Origin: Bacteroidota bacterium
GTDB taxonomy: Bacteria > Bacteroidota > Bacteroidia > Bacteroidales > BM520
Reading direction: 5' to 3'
Assembly (NCBI GenBank): GCA_002748065.1
Contig: PDRJ01000009.1
Span: 1-43,919 of the forward strand
Length of the DNA: 43,919 nucleotides
Shown: positions 8,586-17,075 of the stretch, piece after piece
Layout of the letters: every line of letters starts with the position of its first letter
How positions within the stretch are numbered: position 1 is the first letter of the stretch
Translations under genes and position numbers: made by a program
Notes under the pieces: generated by a model
What the model was told of the DNA's origin: nothing
Databases searched by the model: none
The model's input: only the letters and a program-made list of their open reading frames with translations

Positions 8586-9290
8586 CTATGCCTGTTCTCG
8601 TTTTTTCCACGGAACAGTACGTATAATCTTAATCTCTTCGGGTGTTACTTTTGCCATGACCGGCAGGATCTCGACGCCGTTCTTCTCAGCTTCACGCAGT
8701 GCCTGCGCATAGGAGGGGTCGATCTCCCCGGCGGTATCGAAGAAGAGGATGTCGGTACGTTGAATGATGTAGAGCATTACGGCTCGTTTTCCCTCCTCTT
8801 TTACTTTTTGTAGCGTTTTTAAATGTTTGAGCCCTCGTGAGGTTACTGCATCGGGGAACAGGGCATACTCCCCCTCCCTATAGGTTACATTTTTTACCTC
8901 CACAAAACACTTCTCTATCGTATTTTCTGCGTAGATGTCAAAACGGCTATCACCAAACTTAACCTCCCTTCTTACGTTGTTATATCCGGATAATCCGGGA
9001 ATCGTCTTGTCTCGAATCCCCTCGAATGCTAATAAGTTGGGGTTTGAGGTATTGATTCCAACCCACGATCCTTTAATCTGTATCATTTCCCAGGTGAATT
9101 GGGTCTTTCGTTTAGGATCATTGGCAGGGGAGAGGTATACCGCTGCGCCCTCTTCAATACACGATTTCATGCTGCCGGAGTTGGTGCAGTGGGCTGTGAC
9201 CAGTTGTCCATCATCCAACACGACATCGGCAAGAAATCGTTTGTATCGTCGTTTTAGGGTGCCGTGTATAAGTTTTTGTGAGAATTGCAT
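8586..9290 (-). CDS. sfsA: SfsA family DNA/RNA nuclease
   Basis: This 234-residue protein matches SfsA throughout: an N-terminal OB-like part with LKRRYKRFLADVVL and TAHCTNSGSMKSC, then a nuclease-like core with FDIYAENTIEKCFVEVKNVT (PD-(D/E)xK type acidic and lysine residues) and FPDAVTSRGLKHLKTL. SfsA was first described as a sugar-fermentation stimulation protein in E. coli and was later assigned nucleic-acid binding or nuclease activity. Its physiological role here is unknown. It lies 51 bp downstream of parC on the same strand. Confidence 0.92.
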   Translation of the reverse strand: MQFSQKLIHGTLKRRYKRFLADVVLDDGQLVTAHCTNSGSMKSCIEEGAAVYLSPANDPKRKTQFTWEMIQIKGSWVGINTSNPNLLAFEGIRDKTIPGLSGYNNVRREVKFGDSRFDIYAENTIEKCFVEVKNVTYREGEYALFPDAVTSRGLKHLKTLQKVKEEGKRAVMLYIIQRTDILFFDTAGEIDPSYAQALREAEKNGVEILPVMAKVTPEEIKIIRTVPWKKREQA

Positions 9291-9341
9291 GTGGGGTCTT
9301 TTTTTGAAAAAAGCATGAAAAGCCTGGGTTCTTTGTCTTGG

Positions 9342-11999
9342 TTAAAAGAGGCTGATTTGTCCCTTGGCCTCCTCTTTAGGAGAGGGTTCGGAAGGTTCCT
9401 CTTGTGGCTTGATCTCGTCACTAGCGGGTTGTTCAGGGGGAAGGTTTTCTGCATCCTCCTGCCTTTTTTTCCAAGGTTCCAATGGAATAATATCCTTTAG
9501 GGGATGGTTGGTAAGCCTTTTGCCTTTTGCTTTTGTGCTTTTTATTTCAATAAACTCAGTAGCCAATACCATCTCATCATAGGGAGCTGTTCGGCTATTC
9601 TCTTGAGGTTGGTGAATAAGGGCAATCCTTGGTGCCTCATCCTCCATAAATAGGGTTAATTGAGAGGCTTCATGTTCTCCAATTAGAGAGATATCATTAT
9701 CTCCGGGGGTGATGGCAAATCGTTTTAGGTAGTATGAGCCTTTCTCTCCATTGAAATAGACCAGAGAGTAGATCTTTTCCGGGTCGTGTTTGAATAGGTA
9801 TTTAAGCTTTTCCGAGAAGCGAATGTTTACATCATACCCATAAATCCGGCAGGTTCCATCGTTTAAGATACCGACAATCTTGTCATCTGCAGAGAAGGCA
9901 CCAATATATCGGCCCCGTTCCTCCATGTTGAGCCGGTGCACGGTGTCATCGTACCAAAGTTGGATGGCTTCTAAGGTGGAGACGCCCTCCTCCTTGATCG
10001 TGATCTTTCGAACGGCATGTTTGGTTAAGATATTTCCTTGTGATGCCCTTCCTTTGATGGCCAGGTTGCTGAAATCATACTCAAAACTTTGGACTTTGAG
10101 GCGGGGTTTGGGGCGAAGAGATACTTTAATAATCTCCGCCTCTCCATTGGGATTTGCCGTAAAGTAGAGTACCCGGCTTCCAGCCTTTCCTTTGGTGAGG
10201 TCGTACTCTTTTTCGCGGGTGATACCCAGTACGGAAAATCGCTTTACGTAGATATTTCCTCCCCTCCCATCGGCATATATCATGTTATATACGGTGCGGT
10301 CGTCATTCTTGTGGAATACATCAATGTGGATAATATGGTCTCCTACATAGACCTTATCTGCAACCTTTACCACTTTGAAGGTTCCGTTGCCATGAAACAC
10401 GATAATATCATCAATGTCGGAGCAATCACAGACAAACTCATCTTTTTTTAGGCTGGTTCCAATAAACCCATCCTCTCTGTTGACGTACAGTTTGGCATTA
10501 TTGGCTGCTACACGAGTGGCTTCGATATTGTCGAAATCTCTCATTACGGTCTTGCGTTCATTGCCTTTACCGTACTTTTCCCGGATATGCTGGTACCATT
10601 CAATGGCATAGTCGACCAGGTTTTCCAAGTGGTGATTTACCTCCTTCAACTCCTCTTCATATCCTCTTCGCTGTTCATCGGCTTTAAGTGTATCGTATTT
10701 GGAGATTCGTTTGATACGAATTTCTGTGAGCTTTACCAGGTCATCCTGAGTAATTTCTCGGTAGAATGAAGGTTTAAAGGGATCCAATCCTTTGTCAATG
10801 GTTTCGAGTACGGCTTCCCAGGTGGTGCATTTTTCGATATGTCGATAGATTCGGTTCTCTATGAAGATTTTCACTAACGAGCTAAAGAGGATCTGCTCTA
10901 GCAGCTCTTTTTTTCGTATCATTAACTCCTGTTTAAGGAGTGCTACTGTGTGTGCTGTATTGTATCTCAGGATTTCGCTAACCCCCATAAAACAGGGTTT
11001 TTGGTCGCGAATCACACAAGCATAGGGAGAGATGGAAACCTCACAATGGGTGAAGGCGTAGAGTGCATCAATGGTTTTATCCGGTGAGACATTGGGCGCC
11101 AAGTGAATCAGGATCTCCACGCTCGCTGCGGTATTATCGTCTATTTTCTTGATCTTGATTTTACCCTTATCGTTGGCTGAGAGAATAGAATCGATAAGGG
11201 ATGAGGTGTTGGTGCTGTAAGGAATCTCGGTGATGGCCAGTGTTTTTTTATCTACTTTATTGATTTTTGCCCTTACACGGACTTTACCCCCTCTGATTCC
11301 GTCATTATATTTTGAGAAGTCCCCAAATCCTCCTGTAGGGAAGTCGGGATAGAGCTCAAAGGGTTCATTTCTGAGGTGTTTGATGGAGGCATCAAGCAGT
11401 TCAATGAAGTTATGGGGGAGGATGCGTGAGATAAGTCCTACGGCGATGCCTTCCACGCCCTGAGCCAATAGGAGGGGGAATTTTACCGGCAATGCTACGG
11501 GCTCCCTGTTTCTTCCGTCGTATGACTTCATCCAACAGGTGGTTTTGGGGTTGAAGACCACCTCCCGGGCAAAGGGAGAGAGGCGTGCTTCAATGTAACG
11601 GGGGGCTGCCGCATTGTCCCCGGTAAGGATGTTACCCCAGTTTCCCTGAGTGTCAATAAGGATCTCCTTTTGTCCCAATTGTACCATGGCATCTCCAATG
11701 GAGTGATCGCCATGGGGGTGGTATTTCATGGTGTGTCCCACAAGGTTGGCCACCTTGTTGTAACGGCCATCATCCAACTCTTGCATGGCATGGAGGATCC
11801 TCCGTTGTACCGGTTTTAATCCATCATCAATTCCGGGGATAGCCCTATCTAAGATGGCATACGAGGCGTATTCCAAAAACCAGCTCTGGTACATCCCCGA
11901 GAGTTGTAGTGTCTTCCCCTCTTCGTGAACGCCCTCTTCAACAATGGTTTTTTGCTTCTCTTCCGGTGTATCTTTCTTCTTCGCTTCGTGCTCTTCCAT
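9342..11999 (-). CDS. parC: DNA topoisomerase IV subunit A (GyrA/ParC family)
   Basis: The protein cuts and rejoins double-stranded DNA for decatenation, together with a ParE subunit encoded elsewhere. It has 885 residues. After a charged N-terminal tail the breakage-reunion domain begins near residue 36. The catalytic tyrosine is Tyr135 in AAAPRYIEARL. The region matching the quinolone-resistance segment is HPHGDHSIGD (94-103), where the usual serine position is His99 and the acidic position is Asp103. A coiled coil and a beta-pinwheel C-terminal domain follow from about residue 500. The tail is long, acidic and proline-rich and ends in GQISLF, close to a sliding-clamp-binding motif. Gyrase A is unlikely, because no GyrA-box (QRRGGKG) is visible. 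It follows batA by 12 bp and may be cotranscribed with it. Confidence 0.9.
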   Translation of the reverse strand: MEEHEAKKKDTPEEKQKTIVEEGVHEEGKTLQLSGMYQSWFLEYASYAILDRAIPGIDDGLKPVQRRILHAMQELDDGRYNKVANLVGHTMKYHPHGDHSIGDAMVQLGQKEILIDTQGNWGNILTGDNAAAPRYIEARLSPFAREVVFNPKTTCWMKSYDGRNREPVALPVKFPLLLAQGVEGIAVGLISRILPHNFIELLDASIKHLRNEPFELYPDFPTGGFGDFSKYNDGIRGGKVRVRAKINKVDKKTLAITEIPYSTNTSSLIDSILSANDKGKIKIKKIDDNTAASVEILIHLAPNVSPDKTIDALYAFTHCEVSISPYACVIRDQKPCFMGVSEILRYNTAHTVALLKQELMIRKKELLEQILFSSLVKIFIENRIYRHIEKCTTWEAVLETIDKGLDPFKPSFYREITQDDLVKLTEIRIKRISKYDTLKADEQRRGYEEELKEVNHHLENLVDYAIEWYQHIREKYGKGNERKTVMRDFDNIEATRVAANNAKLYVNREDGFIGTSLKKDEFVCDCSDIDDIIVFHGNGTFKVVKVADKVYVGDHIIHIDVFHKNDDRTVYNMIYADGRGGNIYVKRFSVLGITREKEYDLTKGKAGSRVLYFTANPNGEAEIIKVSLRPKPRLKVQSFEYDFSNLAIKGRASQGNILTKHAVRKITIKEEGVSTLEAIQLWYDDTVHRLNMEERGRYIGAFSADDKIVGILNDGTCRIYGYDVNIRFSEKLKYLFKHDPEKIYSLVYFNGEKGSYYLKRFAITPGDNDISLIGEHEASQLTLFMEDEAPRIALIHQPQENSRTAPYDEMVLATEFIEIKSTKAKGKRLTNHPLKDIIPLEPWKKRQEDAENLPPEQPASDEIKPQEEPSEPSPKEEAKGQISLF

Positions 12000-12011
12000 C
12001 TAACAAATAGT

Positions 12012-14081
12012 TTACTTCCAAATTCGTAATAAAATAACCTCTGCCAGTAATAACAGAAGACAAAAATATACAAAATAGTGCCATAAATTCTGTCCGTGAT
12101 CCAGTGTTTTTAACAGGTATTGAATCTTATGGGGGGGAGCTTGTAATATGGAGAAGTTATGGAGTCCCAGTTTATCCAGAAGTTCTTCCCCCTCTTGGAG
12201 GGTATAGCATTCAAGGTCGCTCTCTTTGCGGTTAAAGTTTACTGCAAATTGTTGGTAAGTAATGTGCTCTCCATTGGGCGTTTCGCGCACTACATGGTAA
12301 AAGCCAGCTTTTGAGAGGGTTTTGTGAAACAGGAGGGCAACACCTCCATCCTCTTTGGATATTCCGGGAATGAAGGTGAATTGGTCTTGATCCGACACAA
12401 TTTTTATCCCCTCTGCATCGGATTGTGGCATGGTTACCGTCACGCGGTCATCCGTTCCGATGATCACATTGGCCGACTGTCTCGGAATACTTAAAAAGGC
12501 CATGCGATAAAAGACAGGGACAAAGAGTGCGTGGTGGATAAAGTTGCCATTATTCTCGTTTAGCGGAGCTGTAAAGCGATAAACGAAGCCATTTCCTCTT
12601 TTTTTGAGAGAGAGGAAGGGCACTCCATTGGCCAGTGTCATGAGTTTTTGTGCCTTGAAATCCGTGAGGGAAGATGGATAGTAGCCTGTCACAAAGGGGA
12701 GATCTGTTTTGTTGGGTAACTTGCTTTTTTCCAGCTGATCGGTTAAAAATACATCGTGAAAGAAGGGAGCGAGTACCGCAATCTTATCTACCCGAACTTG
12801 ATTGGTATCGTAAGCTAGCAGCGGTTCAAAGTCAAAGAGTGAGGAGAGCACATCCTTGTCGTGTGCCTCTTTTCCGGGAATAAGGACGACGCTTTTTCCT
12901 TTTTCAACCTCTTTTTGAAGTTCGGTGGCCAGTCCGCTCCCGGGATTATGGAGTCCATTGAGGATGATGAGGTTGTGCCTCTCTAAAAGGGAAGGGGAGA
13001 GCTGTCCTGCGGTAATATTGGTAAGGTGAAAGATGGTGTCACCTGCAAAAAGTGCAGTGAGGTACTTGTTTTGTTGTTTTTCATTGACAATAAGTACGTT
13101 GATCTTCTCCATAATCTCGTAGGTGAGGTAGAGTCGGTCGTCATAGGTGACGGGGAAGTCCGTGATGGCGATTTCTGCTTTTCTAATGCCTGTTTGGTGG
13201 TCTTTGAAGGTGAATTGTGCGTTAGCACTTCCTTGTGCCGGGATATTGATGGTGGATAGGGCTTTTTGTTTTCCGTCTATGAGGAGTTTTACGGGGATTT
13301 TTTCCAGGGCCTGATCGGAGGTGTTTACCATTCGGCAGTGGAGGGTGAGCATCTGATTCTTCAAATTGATAGGGTTGTCAAACCAACAACTGTCGGGATA
13401 GATATTGTTTGATTTTTCTGCCTTTAGAGCGATGAGGCGCGTACGAGCGGTAGTATCCATGACGATTTTTGACAAATCGGTGCTGCTTTTCTGCATATCA
13501 CTGAGCACGTAGTGGTCTCTGCTTAGGAGGGTTGCTTCATCTGGAACCTCCCTGAATCGGTCTAAAATTGCGGATAAGGGAATGGCTGTGGGGGAGAGTT
13601 TTGTGGAGGCTGCATAGCGATTTAGCTCCTTTGCCGTCATCAGGTGGTTATGCTCCGGTTTTAGGTCATTGGTGATAAAACGGAACAGATCCTCCTCCGA
13701 ATAGTTTTCTACGATACCAGGGATCATGCTTTTGGCTGTCTCCAGCAGCATGTTATCCGAATCCCGCATCTCCATACTGAAGGAGTTATCGAGATAGATG
13801 GAGACCAACTTTCGTTTTCCGGCTGAAGCTCCGGCCTCTTTGTTGGGAATGTAAGGACCGGAAAAAACCATCACAAGGGAGGCGATGGCCAATAGCCGTA
13901 GGAGTAAGATGATAAGATGCCTGATTCGGGATTGTTTGCGGGTCTCTTCACTGAGTTCGCGTATCCTCTCCACATTGGTGAACCATATCTTTTTGAAACG
14001 CTTGAAGTTGAAGAGATGTATCACTATGGGGATGGCCAGTGCCAATAATCCCCAAAGATGTGCCGGATGCGTGAAATTCAT
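12012..14081 (-). CDS. BatA-domain/vWA membrane protein
   Basis: A 689-residue protein with the N-terminal aerotolerance (BatA) domain: FTHPAHLWGLLALAIPIVIHLFNF, then a basic loop and a second helix at about 55-75. A von Willebrand A-type domain follows. Its metal site starts at Asp98 in YLDNSFSM, which fits DxSxS. The middle is an extracytoplasmic beta-rich region, and the protein ends with a helix (YFVYFCLLLLLAEVILL). Such proteins are common in Bacteroidota. The Bat operon has been linked to aerotolerance and stress in Bacteroides, but this one is not in a moxR-bat cluster, so its role is unclear. A TACCTTTG box lies 16 nt upstream. Confidence 0.82.
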   Translation of the reverse strand: MNFTHPAHLWGLLALAIPIVIHLFNFKRFKKIWFTNVERIRELSEETRKQSRIRHLIILLLRLLAIASLVMVFSGPYIPNKEAGASAGKRKLVSIYLDNSFSMEMRDSDNMLLETAKSMIPGIVENYSEEDLFRFITNDLKPEHNHLMTAKELNRYAASTKLSPTAIPLSAILDRFREVPDEATLLSRDHYVLSDMQKSSTDLSKIVMDTTARTRLIALKAEKSNNIYPDSCWFDNPINLKNQMLTLHCRMVNTSDQALEKIPVKLLIDGKQKALSTINIPAQGSANAQFTFKDHQTGIRKAEIAITDFPVTYDDRLYLTYEIMEKINVLIVNEKQQNKYLTALFAGDTIFHLTNITAGQLSPSLLERHNLIILNGLHNPGSGLATELQKEVEKGKSVVLIPGKEAHDKDVLSSLFDFEPLLAYDTNQVRVDKIAVLAPFFHDVFLTDQLEKSKLPNKTDLPFVTGYYPSSLTDFKAQKLMTLANGVPFLSLKKRGNGFVYRFTAPLNENNGNFIHHALFVPVFYRMAFLSIPRQSANVIIGTDDRVTVTMPQSDAEGIKIVSDQDQFTFIPGISKEDGGVALLFHKTLSKAGFYHVVRETPNGEHITYQQFAVNFNRKESDLECYTLQEGEELLDKLGLHNFSILQAPPHKIQYLLKTLDHGQNLWHYFVYFCLLLLLAEVILLRIWK

Positions 14082-14097
14082 ACCATATTCTTTGGTG

Positions 14098-14105
14098 CAA
14101 AGGTA
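14098..14105 (-). promoter_or_regulatory. TAnnTTTG -7 box for the BatA-domain gene
   Basis: On the minus strand TACCTTTG ends 16 nt before the ATG at 14081. TTTG and GTTG lie 16-20 nt further upstream (plus-strand CAAACAAC at 14122-14129), which fits the -33 element. Confidence 0.6.
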
Positions 14106-14279
14106 CTGAGGAAGGGGAAAACAAACAACAGATCGATTCTCCCAATTTTGGGGAGCTCTTGTGCGAGGAATGCCTTTTAAGGCGTGAAGAACAGGGGGGT
14201 GGGAAAGGGAGGTCTATTTTTCTTTCCGTTGCCAATTGTAACGTGGGGTGTTGGTAGAAGGACGATAGAGAGATTTTAC

Positions 14280-14287
14280 TATCTTTA
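14280..14287 (+). promoter_or_regulatory. possible -7 box for the DUF2147 gene
   Basis: TATCTTTA differs from TAnnTTTG at the last position only and lies 27 nt before ATG 14315. It sits in the divergent gap opposite the batA-domain promoter. Confidence 0.35.
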
Positions 14288-14314
14288 CGACGCAAAAAAT
14301 AGAGGATATAATCC

Positions 14315-14758
14315 ATGAAAAACATTGTCTTGATAGCGTTATCGTTTTTTTCTCTGCTTATGATGGTTGTGCCCTCTTCCGCGCAAGAGTATGATGGCCT
14401 GTGGGAGTGGCGACGTAAAGATGGTGTTCGAAAATACCATATATTGGTTGTTGAGAGAGAGAACCAACTTTATGGTCGTGTTACAAAGACCTTTAGTAAG
14501 CAGGGGGTAGCTATTGACAAGGTGTGTTACCAGTGTCCCGGTAGTTTTAACGATCGTTCTATTGCGGGGTTGACCATTCTTAAAGGACCCCGGCGAGAGA
14601 AATCCAACGGTAGTTTTTATGGAGAGAGGGCGCTTTTTATTCCGGAGCAGAAGCGGTGGTTTAATTGCAAGATCTGGAGGGACGGTGATGATCGTGTAAA
14701 GGTTAGAGTGTACGAAGGGCTCCTCTTTAAGACGGAGGTGCTTTATCGTGTGGAGTGA
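14315..14758 (+). CDS. DUF2147 family exported protein
   Basis: A small exported protein of 147 residues. A signal peptide (MKNIVLIALSFFSLLMMVVPSSAQ) is followed by the DUF2147 pattern: G-x-W near the start (DGLWEW), L-Y-G-R (QLYGRV), a short loop with two cysteines (CYQCPG), R-x-I-x-G-L-x-IL (RSIAGLTIL), then W-x-x-C-x-I (WFNCKIW) and a closing V-R-V-Y-x-G. The family is a lipocalin-like beta barrel of unknown function. In this member the usual D-NPDP-RRPL segment is altered. Its TGA overlaps the GTG upstream of the next gene's ATG, so the two genes probably form an operon. Confidence 0.75.
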   Translation: MKNIVLIALSFFSLLMMVVPSSAQEYDGLWEWRRKDGVRKYHILVVERENQLYGRVTKTFSKQGVAIDKVCYQCPGSFNDRSIAGLTILKGPRREKSNGSFYGERALFIPEQKRWFNCKIWRDGDDRVKVRVYEGLLFKTEVLYRVE

Positions 14759-14778
14759 TAAATAAAGTAGTTACAAGT

Positions 14779-15903
14779 ATGTCAGTAAAAATTGTTGAAG
14801 CAACGACCAAGAAGCTCTTAAAGAGTTTTGTGGAGGTGCCTTTTTTAATTTATAAAGATAATCCTTGTTGGGTTCCTCCCATAAAAAAAGATGAGCTGAA
14901 TGCGCTTCTTTCCGGGAAAAACCCTTCTTTGAAGTATGTGGATGCTAAGTTTTGGGTGGCCTATAAGGAGGGGAAACCCGTGGGGCGGATTGGGGCCATG
15001 GTTCATTACAAGGCCATAGAGAAGACAGAAAAAAGATTGGGGCGGTTTACCCGGGCGGAATTTGTGGACGATAATGAGGTGGTAGATCGGCTGTTTGAAA
15101 CGGCAGAAAATTGGCTCAAAGAACAGGGGATGAGAGGGGTAGAAGGACCATTGGGGTTTACCAACCTGGATCATCAAGGTATGTTGATAGAGGGCTTTAA
15201 CTATATGCCTTCCATCGCTTCGGAATACCATATGGATTATTATAAGAAACATCTACAGCGCCTGCATTACAAGAAGCAGATGGATTGGTTGGAGTTTCGC
15301 TTGACGTTGGACAAAGAGGTTCCTGAGAAAGCTTCTCGTCTGGCAGATATGATTCTTCGAAGATACAAGTTGAAGGTTGTTCATTTTCAGAAAGCCAATG
15401 AGGTTAAACCCTGGGGCCTTAAGATCTTTCATACCCTTAACAAGGCTTTTGCCGATCTGTTTTCTGTGGTTCCCCTTGATGATGATATTATCAATTATTA
15501 TATAAAAAGATACCTCCCGGCCATTCATCCTGATTATCTCAAGGTGATTACGGATCAAGCCGATGAAGTGGTTGGGTTTATCATCGGGGTTCCCTCCCTA
15601 TCCGAGGCGATGCAGAAGATTAATGGGAGGGTAACGCTTTTTAACGTATCTTCCATTTTTAAAGCAAAGAAAGAGCCTGAGGTTGTTGATCTGTTTCTTA
15701 CGGGTATCCTCCCTGAGTACCAGGGAAAGGGGGTCAGTGGTGTGCTGATTAATGAGTTGCAAAAGGTGATGATTCGTGATAAGGTGGAGTATGTGGAGAC
15801 TACCGGTATCTTTGAAACGAACCATAAAGCCATCCAGCATTGGAAGAATTACCAACACATTCAGCATAAGCGGAAGCGGTGTTATGTGAAAAAGTTTCGG
15901 TAG
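14779..15903 (+). CDS. GNAT-like acyltransferase, two-domain
   Basis: This protein of about 374 residues resembles the Bacteroidota GNAT-like family with two acetyltransferase-fold halves. The N-terminal half has PFLIYKDNPCWVPPI, WVAYKEGKPVGRIGAMVHY, and GPLGFTNLDHQGMLIEGF. The C-terminal half ends with the acetyl-CoA-site region LTGILPEYQGKGVSGVLINELQKV, where the Q-x-x-G-x-G/A-like segment is QGKGVSG. It closes with ETTGIFETNHKAIQHWKNY. I choose ATG 14779 (SVKIVEATTKK). A GTG at 14755 overlaps the upstream stop and would add eight residues. The substrate is unknown. The gene is probably cotranscribed with the DUF2147 gene. Confidence 0.72.
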   Translation: MSVKIVEATTKKLLKSFVEVPFLIYKDNPCWVPPIKKDELNALLSGKNPSLKYVDAKFWVAYKEGKPVGRIGAMVHYKAIEKTEKRLGRFTRAEFVDDNEVVDRLFETAENWLKEQGMRGVEGPLGFTNLDHQGMLIEGFNYMPSIASEYHMDYYKKHLQRLHYKKQMDWLEFRLTLDKEVPEKASRLADMILRRYKLKVVHFQKANEVKPWGLKIFHTLNKAFADLFSVVPLDDDIINYYIKRYLPAIHPDYLKVITDQADEVVGFIIGVPSLSEAMQKINGRVTLFNVSSIFKAKKEPEVVDLFLTGILPEYQGKGVSGVLINELQKVMIRDKVEYVETTGIFETNHKAIQHWKNYQHIQHKRKRCYVKKFR

Positions 15904-15917
15904 AGTGCCCCCTTCTT

Positions 15918-17027
15918 TTACGGAGCCTTTTTCTCTGCGTAGAGTCGTTGATATAAGGCCGCTGTTTGCTGAATAGTTCGGACGTGGTTCAGGCGTTTGG
16001 CAATATATTTCTTGGCATTTTTTCCCAACTCCTGACAACGGGCTTTGTCCTGGCTAAGTGCTAAGATAGCGTGGGTGAGGTCGTCGCTGTTTTTGGCCCT
16101 GACCACAACGCCGCTCACATTGTGCTCTAAAAGCTCCCTGTTTCCGGGAATATCGGTGATGAGGGCAGGAGTCTCCAGTGACATGGACTCGATAACCGAC
16201 TTGGTGATGGACTCCCCTTTGATGGAGGGTAGTACAAAGAGGTCGCTTCCTGCTACAATTTCCAACACATCATCGCGGAATCCCGGAAAGTGAACTTTAT
16301 GAGCATTAGGGCTTTGGTTAAGGATGGATCGATTCTCCTTATTATCCATATCCCGTCCAATGAGCAGCAGGTGGATATTGGCCTCCTGGGGTAGGTTGTT
16401 CATGGCCTTCAGCAGATAGGGAATTCCTTTCATTCGCCTGTTGTTAGCAATGTTCACCAGTACAAAGGCGTCTTGGGGGAGGTTAAAGAGCTGGTGAACA
16501 TTGGCGGCGCGGGTTCCTTCGTACCAGCTTACATCATGTCCTTTGTTGATGGTGATAGCCTTCTCTTTTTTGCAGAGCATTTTGCTTCGTAGATATTCCT
16601 CCACACCTTTGGAGTTGCAAAAGATGGCGTCTGCCCGTGGATGAAGAAATTTCAGGTATGCTGTGGGATCCCACCAATTGATATTTCCGGCATACCCCCG
16701 ATAGAGCACTACTTTGACATCGAGCCCTCGCGCAGCACGGAGGCCGTTCATGATGGCTTTCCCATTGAAAAGGTGAAGGATGTCAATGTGGTGCTCTTTG
16801 ATAAATGTCCGTATAAACTGGCTCTCTTTGCGGGCAAATTTTTGGGTGGGATGAAAGTCGATGACCTTGATTCCGGATTTTTCAAACTCCTCCGCGTGTG
16901 CCGAATCTCGGCGGGTCATTACATAGATTTGAAACCCTTTTTTGGCTAATCCGTGAAAGATGGAGGCCTCAGGCCGGGTTGAGTGGTAATCTGTGTATTT
17001 GCTGATGACAAGGACATTTATGGGCAT
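15918..17027 (-). CDS. glycosyltransferase family 4
   Basis: A 369-residue GT-B fold enzyme. The N-terminal Rossmann half (INVLVISKYTDYHSTRPEAS) binds the acceptor. The C-terminal half has the GT4 features: VNIANNRRMKGIPYLLKAM, LLLIGRD, VHFPGFRDDVLEIVAGSDLFVLPS, and the E-x7-E motif in GESITKSVIESMS. It probably transfers a sugar from an activated donor during surface polysaccharide or glycolipid synthesis. No other glycan genes flank it, so the product cannot be assigned. A TAGCTTTG box, half of a perfect 9-bp inverted repeat, lies about 35 nt upstream. Confidence 0.85.
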   Translation of the reverse strand: MPINVLVISKYTDYHSTRPEASIFHGLAKKGFQIYVMTRRDSAHAEEFEKSGIKVIDFHPTQKFARKESQFIRTFIKEHHIDILHLFNGKAIMNGLRAARGLDVKVVLYRGYAGNINWWDPTAYLKFLHPRADAIFCNSKGVEEYLRSKMLCKKEKAITINKGHDVSWYEGTRAANVHQLFNLPQDAFVLVNIANNRRMKGIPYLLKAMNNLPQEANIHLLLIGRDMDNKENRSILNQSPNAHKVHFPGFRDDVLEIVAGSDLFVLPSIKGESITKSVIESMSLETPALITDIPGNRELLEHNVSGVVVRAKNSDDLTHAILALSQDKARCQELGKNAKKYIAKRLNHVRTIQQTAALYQRLYAEKKAP

Positions 17028-17041
17028 ACTGCAAACGTGTT

Positions 17042-17070
17042 ATAGCTTTGTAGTTGATGCGCAAAGCTAT
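17042..17070. promoter_or_regulatory. inverted repeat overlapping the GT4 promoter
   Basis: ATAGCTTTG (17042-17050) and CAAAGCTAT (17062-17070) form perfect 9-bp arms around 11 nt. The minus-strand TAGCTTTG at 17069-17062 is itself a TAnnTTTG box, 35 nt before the GT4 start. It could be an operator, or a hairpin at the end of the upstream E1 gene, but no T-run follows it. Confidence 0.45.
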
Positions 17071-17075
17071 GAATA

